DNA of 64,000 nt from Verrucomicrobiota bacterium. Its GTDB lineage: Bacteria > Verrucomicrobiota > Verrucomicrobiia > Opitutales > Opitutaceae. The translations under genes and the position numbers were made by a program. Positions 18,201-26,703 of the stretch are shown in pieces; within the stretch, counting starts at the first letter, position 1; each line of letters opens with the position of its first letter. Where the stretch lies: contig JAUVVA010000001.1 of assembly GCA_030604905.1 (NCBI GenBank), forward strand, positions 1 to 64,000, in the 5' to 3' direction. The notes beneath the pieces are model-generated. The model was not told the DNA's origin. It was given only the letters and a program-made list of their open reading frames with translations, and searched no databases.

Positions 18201-18413
18201 GATCTGCAGGCCTGGGAGGTGGCGGCGGTCAATCCCGGCGAGGTGGGCGGTCTGGTGAGCGTGCCGCTCGGCCCGCTCTCGTCCGAGCACCCGCGCCGCT
18301 TCGTGCGCTTGCGCGTCTCGTCGCTCGCGCCACGGACCGCGTCCGCGCGGAGCCCCCGCGTGCGCCGCGCCTTGCGCGATTCCTCCCGCCCGCTCCGCGC
18401 CGCGCGCGTCTGA
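15294..18413 (+). CDS. GH74-like BNR propeller protein with C-terminal modules
   Basis: This 1039-residue secreted protein has signal peptide LFRFLPLLLLPALALRAQ. A BNR-type propeller runs from about 45 to 735, with blades such as GRSTDAGSTW, RSNDGGASW and RSSDGGQTW. The first GH74 aspartate is kept in an altered context (D75 in LVAGDMLGIGRS). The second site is not clear; SAMDDGKVLVSRD is the nearest candidate. A beta-sandwich domain follows (about 745-885, RHEAELLAIAG to LDRVSF) that looks like a CBM. The C-terminal module has DHDGVPNLLKYAVGLEP and ends with RFVRLRV. The same type of end module occurs in the lyase at 48344. Whether it is a xyloglucanase or acts on another glucan is open. Confidence 0.75.
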   Translation: MNRTHSPSRDGASCALRFLRSALFRFLPLLLLPALALRAQSALQWQALQEPGVGGWVTSVAYSPHNSSVVLVAGDMLGIGRSTDAGSTWRRTSDGLNGYEIAEFTFHPSQTSTVWAATMEGPYKSTDAGLTWTLKDSGLPIKVWGEYHRSVQKILIDPKNSNRLLAFAGNRRDFKPERLRNTGAVWVSTNGGESWSLLSRIDPANTGPGRNVRSAVYAAGSGSTTLYAAVGGMRVMRSTDDGATWHARSNGLPSGVTVHALAAHPTQPGTLWAALSDGQRVYKTTDGGANWFASGSGMPTSGTVTSLAVAANGSLLVATNSKEHSIHRSNDGGASWSRVNAGVDEPYFWSMTVNYAAIRPGQNAEVIAVSNVSIFRSTNFTATTPGSVTWTDTSAYRPVGAAAAHWRSRGFSGLVGNKVTFNPFNPNISVLSAMDDGKVLVSRDNQITWKARHQNVTVYDHGYDASFAGPGGSVVYAAIGQHPKDRPNTGLVRSSDGGQTWTQVTRPAGTQGHCSAVYANPASPDHVLAIYDNRLFRSTTGGASWTQIPVYLNGNQVTNLQAVTGNGFTSAPTAYYVAGRSGAWRSTDGGLTWAIISSQGIGSDGQVRLAISPAAPHLVYRVLWNTANDNTSGIDRWNNNNSTWTWLSRKSGSSLSSQSIANIFCVAIDPIDANRIAIATNEDPFHDRYEFSGVWLSENGGASFAQRNSGLGVRRLRSLAFSPDGSRLVAGTNGGGYYTANVASRPVRHEAELLAIAGSSGDNAYTAPEAPASGGAAFFYASDAVGDQVTLGPVPIFAGSREVSVRYKRFHSRGIIQVSWSTHANGSFTSLGTIDMYGAETYLEAALGSINTTHGEVFLRFQVVGKNSWSSGHTMGLDRVSFTPTGSSFASWAAERFDAEQLADAAISGPEATPDHDGVPNLLKYAVGLEPGVPASASPLVLLPAAESVFEARFHRARAELLYEVLASVDLQAWEVAAVNPGEVGGLVSVPLGPLSSEHPRRFVRLRVSSLAPRTASARSPRVRRALRDSSRPLRAARV

Positions 18414-18416
18414 GCC

Positions 18417-18432
18417 GGGAAACGCTTTGCCC
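18417..18432. promoter_or_regulatory. Putative LacI operator (class A, site 2)
   Basis: GGGAAACGCTTTGCCC is a 16-bp near-palindrome with the central ACGCTT core expected for LacI-type operators. It lies directly between the stop codon of the propeller gene and the start of the DUF4832-type gene at 18467. Confidence 0.55.
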
Positions 18433-18466
18433 ATCTCCGCGTTCGAGCCACCCGGACGCGGAGACC

Positions 18467-19870
18467 ATGTTTTTCGCCATGCCCTCTCTCGCCACCCCGC
18501 CGCTTTCCCTGCACCACGATTTCACCCTCGCCGCCGACGAACTTCGCGTGTGCGCGAATCCGCACAAGGGCTGGTATCTGCACCATTTTGACAACGGCCT
18601 CGCGCGCTACGGCGCCTTGCTCGATCCGCAGGATCGCCTGCTCGATTTCCCCGGCCTCTCCACGCTCTACCTGCGCATCCCCTGGTGCGAGCTCGAGCCC
18701 GAGGAGGGCCGCTTCGCCTGGCACCTGATCGACGAGGTGGCCGACGCCTGGCTGCCCACCGGCCGCACGCTCGCCTTTTGCGTGAGCTGCAAGGAGACCG
18801 ATCGCGCCTATCCCTTCGCCACGCCCGCCTGGGTGCGCGAGGCCGGCGCCCGGGGGAGCTTCATCCCGAGCGGAAACGGCGAGTGGCGGACCTGGGAGCC
18901 CGACTACGGCGATCCCGTGTTTCTGGCGAAGCTCGAGGCCTTTCATCTCGCCTTCGCCGCGCGCTACGACGGCCGACCCTGGGTCGAGTGGATCACGGTC
19001 GGCAGCTATGGCGACTGGGGCGAGGGGCACACCTGCGCCTCCAGTCGGCGCGAGTGGCCGGTGGAGGTGATTCGCCGCCACCTCGATCTCTATCGGCGCT
19101 GCTACCCGCTCAGCCGCATCGAGGCCAACGACGACCTGGTGGGCAGCCGCCTCGACCGCGCGGGCGCGGAGGAGCTGCGCCGCCACATCGACGAGTGCGG
19201 CTTCGCGCTCACCGACCACGGCGTGTGCGTGGACTGGTTTGCCCGCCACTTTGGCCCGAGCACGCTGCGCGACGCCTCCTGGCTGGCCCGCGCCTCGGAG
19301 CGCGCGCCCGTCGTGCTCGAGCTGGAGCACTACCACATCACGCGACGCACCGGAAACTGGAAGGACGGCGCGCCGCTGCGGCTCGCCATCGAGGAGACGC
19401 GCGCCACCTACGCCGGCTTTCACGGCTGCGCGCGCACCTGGCTGGGTGAAAACGCCGACTACGCGCGCCAGGTCGCCAATCTGCTCGGTTACTGGCTCTT
19501 CCTGCACGAGGTCGAGTGGCTGGCGGGAGCCGAGCCGGGCGACCCGGTGCGTTTGCGCGTGCGTTGGCAAAACCGCGGCGTCGCTCCGCTCTACCACGCG
19601 GCCGATCTGGTGCTGCGGCTGCAGCCGGTCTCCGGCGCGCCCGCCACCGCGTGCAAGCTGCGCGAGATCGGCCCGGCCGAGACGCCGCCGGGCCGCGCGG
19701 TGGAGCTGCGCGTGGAGCTTGAGCGGCGCCCGGAGCCCGGGGCCTATCGCGCCTCGCTCGGGCTGGTGGATCGGCGCACGGCATTCCCGGTGCGCTTCGC
19801 GATCGAGGAAACGCGCGAGACGCCCGATGGCTTCGTGCGCCTCGACGGCGCGTCCTGGGTGCTGAGGTAG
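18467..19870 (+). CDS. DUF4832-type glycosidase-like TIM-barrel protein
   Basis: This is a 467-residue protein without signal peptide, so probably cytoplasmic. It opens with ELRVCANPHKGWYLHHFDN, and NPxKGW is the hallmark of the DUF4832 group. Barrel-like motifs follow: LRIPWCELEPEEGRF, WITVGSYGDWGEGH and LTDHGVCVDWFARHF. Acidic residues at LEPEEG, GDWGEGH and VLELEHYH are candidates for catalysis. From about residue 355 a beta-sandwich follows, with RLRVRWQNRGVAPLYHAADLVL. ATG 18467 is preferred over 18479 because GGAG precedes it, one of the few Shine-Dalgarno-like sites here. The operator at 18417 lies in its leader. Its substrate is unknown, but the context suggests an oligosaccharide. 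Confidence 0.72.
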   Translation: MFFAMPSLATPPLSLHHDFTLAADELRVCANPHKGWYLHHFDNGLARYGALLDPQDRLLDFPGLSTLYLRIPWCELEPEEGRFAWHLIDEVADAWLPTGRTLAFCVSCKETDRAYPFATPAWVREAGARGSFIPSGNGEWRTWEPDYGDPVFLAKLEAFHLAFAARYDGRPWVEWITVGSYGDWGEGHTCASSRREWPVEVIRRHLDLYRRCYPLSRIEANDDLVGSRLDRAGAEELRRHIDECGFALTDHGVCVDWFARHFGPSTLRDASWLARASERAPVVLELEHYHITRRTGNWKDGAPLRLAIEETRATYAGFHGCARTWLGENADYARQVANLLGYWLFLHEVEWLAGAEPGDPVRLRVRWQNRGVAPLYHAADLVLRLQPVSGAPATACKLREIGPAETPPGRAVELRVELERRPEPGAYRASLGLVDRRTAFPVRFAIEETRETPDGFVRLDGASWVLR

Positions 19871-19994
19871 GGGCCCGCGAATCGGGGCCGGAGCGGGCGT
19901 GCCCTCACGCCCGCCGCTCGGCGCGAAGAGGCGGCGCGGAGGGCGTGGCGGGCACGCTCTCTTCGGCTTGGCACGCGGCGGCTCGCCGCCGCGC
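19871..19994. other. Convergent gap with GC-rich hairpins
   Basis: The gap between two convergent genes holds a perfect hairpin GCGGGCGTG-CCCT-CACGCCCGC at 19893-19914 and a second CGGCGGCTCGCCGCCG hairpin near 19977-19992. No T tracts follow, so these may be weak terminators or transcript stabilisers. Confidence 0.5.
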
Positions 19995-22058
19995 TCACTC
20001 CGGTGCGGAGTGTTTCCAGACGCCGTAGCAGGCGGTGGCGAACCAAGCCTCGCGGGTGCGCGGGTGCAAGCGCACCCACTGGGGCTCGCGGCCGCCGTCG
20101 AGCCGCGTGCCGTCGAGCGGCCGGGTGAGGTTGAGGTTTTCCCAGGTCGCTCCGGCGTCGCGCGAGCGCAGCGCGCCGGCCGAGCTGGCGAAGGTGTCGC
20201 GGTTGGCGGCGACGTAGATCACCGCGGGATCTCGGGGATCGAGCGCCACGGAGCGCACGCGCGGCGCGCCCGTCTGGTCGTGCGGCAGCGCGGGGTCGGG
20301 CAGGTAGGCGCCGCCCTGCCAGACGCGCAGGCGGTTTTGCTCGACCACGAGGTAGCGGTCGCGCGCCGGATCGTAGGCGAGATCGGTGACGCCGCCCTCG
20401 GCGGTGAAGACCGCGGTCCAGCTCGCGCCGCCATCGCGGGAGCGCACGATCCGCACCGCGCCGCCGCCTTGATCGACGCCGACCAGCTCGCCGTTGCGGG
20501 TGTCGTGGGTGAAGACGTGCGTCGCGCCGTTCATCACGGTCCAGGTGCGGCCGCCGTCGGTCGAGCGATGCTGGCTGGCGAAGAGCGTGCGCGCGGAGCG
20601 CGGGTCGCCGTTGGAGACGAGCGGCGTCGCCATGGTGAGTTTCGTGAGGTCCCAGCCGCGGCCGCCGTCTTGCGAGACGTTGACGATCTTGGGCGCGCCC
20701 CAGCCGGCGGCCTCGCCGACCACGAGCTGCCCGGGCGTGCTGGCGTAGGCGGCGTAGTTGAAGCCGCCCCACTCCTTGCCACCGGGAGCGAAGTAGCGCC
20801 AGGACTCGCCGCCGTCGGTGGTGAGCATGGCGCCGTAGTCCTGCGAGCCGAGGAAGAGCACGTCGGGATCGGTGGCGGAGAAGTTGAAGGAGCCGCCGAC
20901 GAGGAGGTTGTTCACGCCGTTGCCGGCGAAGGCGTAGCTGCGCCCGCCGTCGCGCGAGAGGGCGGGGTAGTCGCCGCCGGAGCTGAGGAGGATGTCGGCG
21001 TCGAGCGGGTGAAAGGCGAACTGCGCCTCGCGCGCGTTGGACGGGATGAGCGTGAAGCCGCGCTCGATCCGCGATTCGTGCCAGTAGCCCGGATTCCATT
21101 GGAAAAAGACGAGGCGCCGCGGGTCGGAGGGCGCGACGGTGATGTTGCGGAAGACGCCCTTCTCGCGGACGAGGGCGTCGGCGGCGGAGTTGCGTTGCCA
21201 GGTGAGGCCGCCGTCGGTCGAGCGCCAGACGGAGTCCGGTCGCGTGGCCCAGACGAGCTCCGGCGCGGCCGGCGTGGTGTCGATGCCGGTAGCGGGGCCC
21301 TCGAGCGTGGTGGTCCAGGTGCGGCCGCCGTCGGTGGAGCGGAGCACGCCGGCCTCGCCGGCCGCGAGCAACACGCCCGAGCCCGGGAGCACGGCGAGTT
21401 GCGCGCTGGCCGCCGCTTCGCCGCCCGGCACCTCGGCCCAGGTCTCGCCGCCATCCTCGGTCTTGTAGAGCGCGCGATGGGGCTCGGGCGGGGCGCCAAA
21501 CATCGGCCGGTCCGGCGCGAGGCGCGACCAGTAGGCCACGCGCGTGAAGCCGAGGCGCTCGTCGTAGGTGGAGGGATCGTAAACGAGGGAGCGGCGGGCG
21601 CGATCCTGCGAGCCCGACTGGGTGACGGGCAGCACCTCGCGCCAGGAGGCGGCGCCGTCGGTCGTGAGGTAAACGCCGTTGAAGCGATGCACGCCGGAAT
21701 TGGCCGCCACCACGATGGCGCGGGCGGGGTTGCGCGGGTCGATCGCGGCCGCGGCCGAGCCGCGCGAGTGGAAGCCGATGTTGGCCGGTTCCCAGTTTTT
21801 GCCGCCGTCGAGCGAGCGGAAGAGGCCGCCGACGTCGGTGCACCAGAGCATGAAGTCGCCGCTCGTGCGGTCCACCGCGAGGGCGCGGAACCACTGCGCG
21901 CCGTCGCCGGTGATCACGCCTTTGGCGCGCAGCTCGGGGTTGGTGAAGGTGACGGGGCGCCACTCGGCGAGGGCCGGCTGGGCGAGGAGGGCGAGGAGGG
22001 CGGCGAGGGCGGCGGGCGAGAGGCGGGGGAACATGGCGGGGAGGGGAGGGTAGGGCAT
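19995..22058 (-). CDS. GH74-like BNR propeller protein
   Basis: This 687-residue secreted protein has signal peptide LSPAALAALLALLAQPALA. BNR blades run along the whole length (FRSLDGGKNW, YKTEDGGETW, LRSTDGGRTW, WRSTDGGLTW, LTTDGGESW). It has the first GH74-type aspartate (CTDVGGLFRS, D75 from the long start) and GSQDYGAMLTTDGG in the region of the second. It has no added modules. The start could be ATG 22058 or ATG 22034 (MFPRLSP); both leave an intact signal peptide and neither has a Shine-Dalgarno site. It is divergent from the LacI gene at 22213, with a perfect LacI operator between them, so it is a likely direct target. Confidence 0.78.
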   Translation of the reverse strand: MPYPPLPAMFPRLSPAALAALLALLAQPALAEWRPVTFTNPELRAKGVITGDGAQWFRALAVDRTSGDFMLWCTDVGGLFRSLDGGKNWEPANIGFHSRGSAAAAIDPRNPARAIVVAANSGVHRFNGVYLTTDGAASWREVLPVTQSGSQDRARRSLVYDPSTYDERLGFTRVAYWSRLAPDRPMFGAPPEPHRALYKTEDGGETWAEVPGGEAAASAQLAVLPGSGVLLAAGEAGVLRSTDGGRTWTTTLEGPATGIDTTPAAPELVWATRPDSVWRSTDGGLTWQRNSAADALVREKGVFRNITVAPSDPRRLVFFQWNPGYWHESRIERGFTLIPSNAREAQFAFHPLDADILLSSGGDYPALSRDGGRSYAFAGNGVNNLLVGGSFNFSATDPDVLFLGSQDYGAMLTTDGGESWRYFAPGGKEWGGFNYAAYASTPGQLVVGEAAGWGAPKIVNVSQDGGRGWDLTKLTMATPLVSNGDPRSARTLFASQHRSTDGGRTWTVMNGATHVFTHDTRNGELVGVDQGGGAVRIVRSRDGGASWTAVFTAEGGVTDLAYDPARDRYLVVEQNRLRVWQGGAYLPDPALPHDQTGAPRVRSVALDPRDPAVIYVAANRDTFASSAGALRSRDAGATWENLNLTRPLDGTRLDGGREPQWVRLHPRTREAWFATACYGVWKHSAPE

Positions 22059-22111
22059 GGAGGGCAGGCCCCGAGCTTGGGGCGGCGCCCGGGCGTATCC
22101 AGAACGGGAGC

Positions 22112-22127
22112 CGGCAACGCGTTGCCG
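22112..22127. promoter_or_regulatory. Perfect palindromic LacI operator (class A, site 3)
   Basis: CGGCAACGCGTTGCCG is a perfect 16-bp palindrome with a central CG, as usual for LacI-family operators. It sits in the 154-bp divergent gap between a propeller gene and a LacI gene, the classic place for autoregulation. Related sites are at 15153, 18417 and 23370. Confidence 0.7.
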
Positions 22128-22212
22128 ATCACGAGCCGAGTCCCGCCTCGATGCTACGATCACACAAACTTTTGAATACGTTCTTTCGGATTTGTTTCCT
22201 TACTCTTCCTCC

Positions 22213-23358
22213 ATGACCCCGCCCCGGAAGACTGCGTCGCGCCCCGAGGAGAAACCGTCCGTCGAAGCCGAGGCCTCCGCGCATCTGAGCCTCGCCGCGC
22301 TGGCCGAGGCGGCCGGCGTGTCGGTGGCGACCGCTTCGCGCGCCATGCGCGACCACTGCCGCGTGTCGCTCGAGGTGCGCCGCCATGTGCAGGCGGTGGC
22401 GGAGAAAATCGGCTACCGGCCCAATCCGCTCGTCGCCTCGCTCATGCACCAGATCCGCGAGCGCCAGGTGAAGGCCTTTCAGGGCGTGGTCGCGATGATC
22501 GGCTGCGCCTCGTCGCGCGCAGAGTGGGAGCGCAACGCGGTCGCTCGCCTCTTCTGGGCGGGCGTCGAGGCCGAGGCGAAGCGGCTGGGGTTCCAAGCCG
22601 AGCTGCTGCTGCCGCGCGCCGAGGGATTGCCGCGCGCCCGTCTCGCGGGGCTGCTGCGCGCGCGCGGCATCGTGGGGGCCGTGTTGCTCGACCAGCCGCG
22701 CGCCCACCCGGACCGGCAGGAGCTGCTGGTGGACGAGCCGGTGGTCGATCCCGGCGTGCTGCCGCTCGTGCTCGTCGGCCACAAGCACCTCCACCCGACG
22801 ATCAGCTTCGCGATGAGCGACCAATACGCCAACGCGCGCCGCGTGGGGCGGCTGCTTTGGGAGCGCGGGTATCGCCGCCCGCTCCTGTTTTCCACCCGCT
22901 ATGTCGCGGCGGTGACGGAGAACCGTTTCGAGGCCGGCCTGGCCTACGCGGGCGAGCCCGGCTGGCTCGCGGTGCTGCACTCGCACGCGCTGCTGCCGCC
23001 GGGGCTCGGCGAGGCGCTCCGCTCCGCTTTTCTCGCCCAGGCGAAGGAGCAGCTGTTGGCGCGCATCCGGAAGCACCGGGCGGACGTCGTCGTCTCGGTG
23101 GACAACGAGACCCTGCGCTGGATGCGCGAGGCGGGGCTCGAGACGCCGGGCGAGATCGGCTTCGCCTCCCTCGATTGGTGCGCGGATCTCGCGTCGATCT
23201 CCGGCATCGAGCAGCGGCACGAGGTGGTGGGCGCGGTGGCCACGCGCAGGCTGGCCGAGCTGGTCGCGCGCAACGAATCCGGGCCGCAGGAGATCGTCTC
23301 GGGCCTCCTCGTCGAGGGCGCGTGGCGCGAGGGCGCCACGCTGCGCGCGGCCTCGTGA
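22213..23358 (+). CDS. LacI-family transcriptional regulator
   Basis: This is a 381-residue regulator. A Glu/Ala-rich tail of about 25 residues precedes the LacI helix-turn-helix ([22 protein letters not shown]), the hinge ([17 protein letters not shown]) and a periplasmic-binding-protein-like sugar domain (about 85-381, ending [12 protein letters not shown]). ATG 22213 is used because the ORF upstream crosses the operator and encodes nothing LacI-like. The gene is divergent from the propeller gene at 22058 and followed by a pseudopilin gene. The palindrome at 22112 and a similar site right after its stop suggest that it controls itself, the propeller and the pseudopilin. The effector is unknown; a xyloglucan or mannan fragment would fit. 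Confidence 0.9.
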   Translation: MTPPRKTASRPEEKPSVEAEASAHLSLAALAEAAGVSVATASRAMRDHCRVSLEVRRHVQAVAEKIGYRPNPLVASLMHQIRERQVKAFQGVVAMIGCASSRAEWERNAVARLFWAGVEAEAKRLGFQAELLLPRAEGLPRARLAGLLRARGIVGAVLLDQPRAHPDRQELLVDEPVVDPGVLPLVLVGHKHLHPTISFAMSDQYANARRVGRLLWERGYRRPLLFSTRYVAAVTENRFEAGLAYAGEPGWLAVLHSHALLPPGLGEALRSAFLAQAKEQLLARIRKHRADVVVSVDNETLRWMREAGLETPGEIGFASLDWCADLASISGIEQRHEVVGAVATRRLAELVARNESGPQEIVSGLLVEGAWREGATLRAAS

Positions 23359-23369
23359 GCGAGCCGCTT

Positions 23370-23383
23370 GGCAACGCGTTTCC
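23370..23383. promoter_or_regulatory. Putative LacI operator (class A, site 4)
   Basis: GGCAACGCGTTTCC differs by one base from the perfect site at 22113-22126. It lies 12 bp after the LacI stop codon and 47 bp before the pseudopilin start at 23430, placed to control the pseudopilin. Confidence 0.6.
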
Positions 23384-23429
23384 GGGCGCCGCGATTGTGA
23401 TGTCGGCCGGATTTTTCCTTCTTGTTGGC

Positions 23430-24146
23430 ATGCCCCGCCACACCCCATCTCCCCGACGCGGCTTCACGCTGATCGAGCTGCTCACCGTCATCGCCATCAT
23501 CGGCATCCTCGCCGCGATCCTCGTCCCGGTCGTGGGCCGCGTGCGGGACTCCGCGCGCCAGTCCACTTGCGCCAGCAACCTCCGCCAGATCGGCACCGCG
23601 GCGCTCCTCTGGTATCAGGACAACCCGCGCTCCAAGCTCCAGCCGCAGATCACCGAGCCCGATCCCAACAACCCGGGCTCGACCTGGAACGTGTCGTGGA
23701 CCGCGGCGCTGTTTCCCTACTTCGGCGTTCCCAACACCCAGCAGTATCCCTCGCAACCCGACCTCACGCACTGCTCGATGATCCGCCACGACGGCACTTG
23801 GCAGCGAAATTCCTACGGCATCAACGTGCTCACCAACGACCCCAACTGGCGCGCCGGCATTGGCGCCATCCGCGAGCCCGCCCGCACGATCCTCGCCGGC
23901 GACGTCGTCGGCACCACACTCGATCCCAACGCCCGCAACGCCTTCCAGGTTCTCAATCCTCCTGGCTACGGTAGCAGCAGCCCGACCGACATGGCCTACA
24001 TGGCCACCCGGCACTCCGGCGGCTCGCGCGCCAACATCGTCTTCTACGACGGCCACGTGGAAACCGTGGACCGCGACAAGTATCACTGGCCCACTCTCGG
24101 CGGCTTCACCACCAGCGCGCCGCAGAATCCCTGGAAGCCCTGGTAG
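23430..24146 (+). CDS. Type II secretion-like pseudopilin
   Basis: This 238-residue protein has a prepilin leader ([11 protein letters not shown]) cleaved before [20 protein letters not shown] by a prepilin peptidase, leaving a methylated Phe and a long hydrophobic helix. The outer domain is Asn/Pro-rich. It contains [18 protein letters not shown], the H-X9-DG pattern common in verrucomicrobial and planctomycetal pseudopilins. The end is NPWKPW, unlike the WRWW ending of the other three in this window. ATG 23430 is preferred to ATG 23400 because it gives a normal short leader. No other pilus or secretion gene is near. It follows LacI and a putative operator. Confidence 0.88.
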   Translation: MPRHTPSPRRGFTLIELLTVIAIIGILAAILVPVVGRVRDSARQSTCASNLRQIGTAALLWYQDNPRSKLQPQITEPDPNNPGSTWNVSWTAALFPYFGVPNTQQYPSQPDLTHCSMIRHDGTWQRNSYGINVLTNDPNWRAGIGAIREPARTILAGDVVGTTLDPNARNAFQVLNPPGYGSSSPTDMAYMATRHSGGSRANIVFYDGHVETVDRDKYHWPTLGGFTTSAPQNPWKPW

Positions 24147-24292
24147 GCGCCGAGCCGCGTCGCCCACTGTATCCGCCTCCGCGCGCCCGCCGCTTCCCGG
24201 CCGGGATGGGGCCGCCGCGTTTTCGTTGAGCTCCCGCTCGCACCCCCGCGTCCCCTCACCGCCTCGTTTCCGCGTCTTTCCATCCCATCCCC

Positions 24293-25102
24293 ATGCATTC
24301 AACCATCAAAATCGCCACGCTCGCCATCACACTCGCCGCTTCCGCCTCGTCGCTCCATGCGGTGCTCATCGCCTCGGAGACCTTCGACACCTACAACCTC
24401 TCGACCGTCGACGCCGGGGTCGTCACCGATCCGCTGCAAGGCAACAATGGCGGCACCGGCTTCACCTCCGCCTGGGCCGGCAGCGGGCCCGGGCAGGTGG
24501 AGACCGGCGCACCGGGCTTCACCGGCAACTACGCCTCCGTCACCAGCAGCATCTTCGACCAGTATCGCACTTTCCCGTCCGTGACCTCCGGCGACCTCTG
24601 GATCGCGTGGAAGGCGGCCTGGGGCAGCCCCGCCGGTAGCGACGGCTCGGTCGGCTACGGCATTCTTGGTCTCTTCAACTCCGGCGGCACGCAGGAACTG
24701 GTCTGGGTGGGCGACACCAACGGCCAGGGTGACCAACTGCGAAGCACGGTGGCGGGCGTGGGTGTGAATCATTTCACCATCACGGCCGACGCCGTCTATC
24801 AGTTTGCCATCGAGATCACCAACATCGGCGCCGGCGCGGGCCAGTCGTCGGTCAATATCTACAGCTTCAACAACGCCGGGGAGCTCACCTCCCTGCGCTC
24901 GGTCACGGGCGTGACGATCAACGAGGTGGGCCGCCTGCGCCTCTGGGGCGGTTTCGCCTCCGAGCCCCGCTTCGACGACATCTACATCGGCACCACGCGC
25001 GATTCGGTGATCGAGCCCTCGATCATCCCTGAACCGGCCGCCTACGGCGCGTGGCTGGGCGCGGGGGTGCTCGGCCTTTGCGCGCTGCGTCGTCGGCGCT
25101 GA
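24293..25102 (+). CDS. PEP-CTERM sorting domain protein, concanavalin-like body
   Basis: This 269-residue exported protein has signal peptide IKIATLAITLAASASSLHA. The body is a single beta-sandwich-like domain beginning ASETFDTYNLSTVDAG and ending RLRLWGGFASEPRFDDIYIGTT. That pattern recalls LamG/concanavalin-type carbohydrate-binding domains, although no specific family is claimed. The tail is IIPEPAAYGAWLGAGVLGLCALRRRR, a complete PEP-CTERM signal. It follows the pseudopilin by about 150 bp on the same strand and ends at the shared terminator at 25122. It probably displays a glycan-binding domain at the surface. Confidence 0.85.
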   Translation: MHSTIKIATLAITLAASASSLHAVLIASETFDTYNLSTVDAGVVTDPLQGNNGGTGFTSAWAGSGPGQVETGAPGFTGNYASVTSSIFDQYRTFPSVTSGDLWIAWKAAWGSPAGSDGSVGYGILGLFNSGGTQELVWVGDTNGQGDQLRSTVAGVGVNHFTITADAVYQFAIEITNIGAGAGQSSVNIYSFNNAGELTSLRSVTGVTINEVGRLRLWGGFASEPRFDDIYIGTTRDSVIEPSIIPEPAAYGAWLGAGVLGLCALRRRR

Positions 25103-25121
25103 GCTGGCGCCTGGGCAAATC

Positions 25122-25175
25122 TCCGCCGAAAACGACAAAGCCCGGGCCGTGTGGCCCGGGCTTTGTTCGTTTTGG
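25122..25175. terminator. Bidirectional Rho-independent terminator
   Basis: ACAAAGCCCGGGCC pairs with GGCCCGGGCTTTGT around GTGT, with A-rich sequence before and TCGTTTTGG after. It lies between two convergent genes (stops at 25102 and 25200) and can serve both. Confidence 0.9.
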
Positions 25176-25199
25176 CAAAAGTCGGATACGCCCCGCGGC

Positions 25200-25766
25200 T
25201 CACTCCACCGCGGTGACGGACACCTCGTCGACCCACACGGTGCCGCGGCCGCGAAAACCGACCACGAACTGCCAGGTCACCGTGCCCGCGGGGAGTTGAA
25301 ACTCCTCCTCGTAGACGCGCCAGGGGAGCTCGAGTTCGGTGGTGCCGGCGAGCGAGAGCCAGCGGATCTGGCGGCGGTTTTCGTCGAAGCACTGGATGCC
25401 GATATCGAGCGCCTCGATCTCCTCGGCCGCCACGCGGATCGCGGCGCGAGCCTTGATGCGCGGCGCGGTGCGGGCGAGGTCGGACTGCACGCTGCTGTAG
25501 CCGGCCGTCGGGTGATGCACGCGCAGCGAGGCGTCGCCCGAGAATTTTTGCGCGGTGTCGCGGGCGAGCACGGGCGCGAAGCCGGCGTCGTTCTTGTGCC
25601 AGATGCGCCAGAAGTTCGGCGTGGCGGTGCCGGCCTCCATGCCGCCGTTGCGGACGAGCGAAGCGGTCGGGGCGGGGGGCTGGGCGAGGGCGGGCAGGGA
25701 GGACAGGCCGAGCGCGAGACCGGCGGCGCACGCGGCGAGACGGGGGAGGAGGCGGCGGGTTTTCAT
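25200..25766 (-). CDS. Secreted single-domain CBM-like protein
   Basis: This 188-residue exported protein has signal peptide RLAACAAGLALGLSSLPALA. It is followed by one jelly-roll-like domain that starts SLVRNGGMEAGTATPNFWRI and ends GRGTVWVDEVSVTAVE. This start and end pattern is typical of CBM4/9-like domains, here without a catalytic partner. It may bind a glycan or cap one end of it. It is 51 bp downstream of the PEP-CTERM gene at 25818 and probably in the same transcript, which ends at 25122. Confidence 0.72.
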   Translation of the reverse strand: MKTRRLLPRLAACAAGLALGLSSLPALAQPPAPTASLVRNGGMEAGTATPNFWRIWHKNDAGFAPVLARDTAQKFSGDASLRVHHPTAGYSSVQSDLARTAPRIKARAAIRVAAEEIEALDIGIQCFDENRRQIRWLSLAGTTELELPWRVYEEEFQLPAGTVTWQFVVGFRGRGTVWVDEVSVTAVE

Positions 25767-25817
25767 CTGTGGGATGGGAACCGGGTCGAGGGTGAGACGG
25801 CGCGGGTGGGGCGAGGG

Positions 25818-26654
25818 TCAGGCGGTGCGGCGACGGCGGCGAGCGCCCACGAGGGCGAGAGCGGCCACGCCGGCGAGGGCGGCGAAGGCCGAGGGCTCGG
25901 GAATGGCGGCGGTGTAGACGACGCTGACGTTGTCGTATTGGATGGTGCCGTTGCCGCCGGTGGTGCGCATGTAGAAGGAAAGGATGTTGAAGCTCGTCTG
26001 ACCGTCCGCGATGGAGGCGGCGACCAGGCTGGTGAGGGAGCCGAAGTCCGCGCCCTCGGAGAGGGTGATCTCGATGGTGCCGTTGTTGTTGAAGAGCGTG
26101 AACTGGGCCGCGCGCATCGCGCCGGTGCTCAACGAGGAGGTGGCGGACGCGCGGCTGATCCCGTTGAAGAAGGGAGTGGTGTCGTTGGGGCCCGAGCGCT
26201 CGAAGATCTCGTTGTTGCCGGCGCTGGTGCGAAGCGTGCCGTAAAAGCCGCGCCAGGTGTTGGCGGGCGAGTTGGCGGCCCATTGGTCCCACTCGGCGGC
26301 GCCCCGGCCGGTGGCGGGTGTGCCGGAGAAGAAGCCGACGTCCACGGAGCGGATGTTGGTGCTGGCGGGGTTGTAGTTGAACGAGACGCTGAGCGTGTCG
26401 CCGTCGGCCAGCGTGACGGACTCGAAGGCGGTGGTGAAGTATTGGCTGGAGGTGCTGTTGAAGTTGTTGGCGACCCCGTTATCGAGATAGTATTGGCCTC
26501 CGGTCCAGTGCCAGCCGGCGAGGGTGGTCTGGAAGGTCGAGTCAACGAGCGTCGTCTGCGCGGAGACGGCGCAGGCGGCGAGGCAGGCGCCGAGCACGGA
26601 GGCGCGGCGGGCGAGGCGAAGGCGGGATGAGGCGGGGCGTGTGGTTTGGGGCAT
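25818..26654 (-). CDS. PEP-CTERM sorting domain protein
   Basis: This 278-residue exported protein has signal peptide ARRASVLGACLAACAVSAQ. A beta-sandwich body (TTLVDSTFQTTLAGWHWTGG to IQYDNVSVVYT) follows, with TLADGDTLSVSFNYNPAS in the middle. The start and end phrases look like a CBM or discoidin-like fold. The tail is AIPEPSAFAALAGVAALALVGARRRRR, a PEP-CTERM signal almost identical to that of the protein at 54020. It begins 49 bp after the stop of a LacI gene, on the same strand. Confidence 0.85.
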   Translation of the reverse strand: MPQTTRPASSRLRLARRASVLGACLAACAVSAQTTLVDSTFQTTLAGWHWTGGQYYLDNGVANNFNSTSSQYFTTAFESVTLADGDTLSVSFNYNPASTNIRSVDVGFFSGTPATGRGAAEWDQWAANSPANTWRGFYGTLRTSAGNNEIFERSGPNDTTPFFNGISRASATSSLSTGAMRAAQFTLFNNNGTIEITLSEGADFGSLTSLVAASIADGQTSFNILSFYMRTTGGNGTIQYDNVSVVYTAAIPEPSAFAALAGVAALALVGARRRRRTA

Positions 26655-26703
26655 GGCGGGTGGTGGTTACGGGACGCAGCCTGCACCCGCACGCCGCGCC
26701 GGG

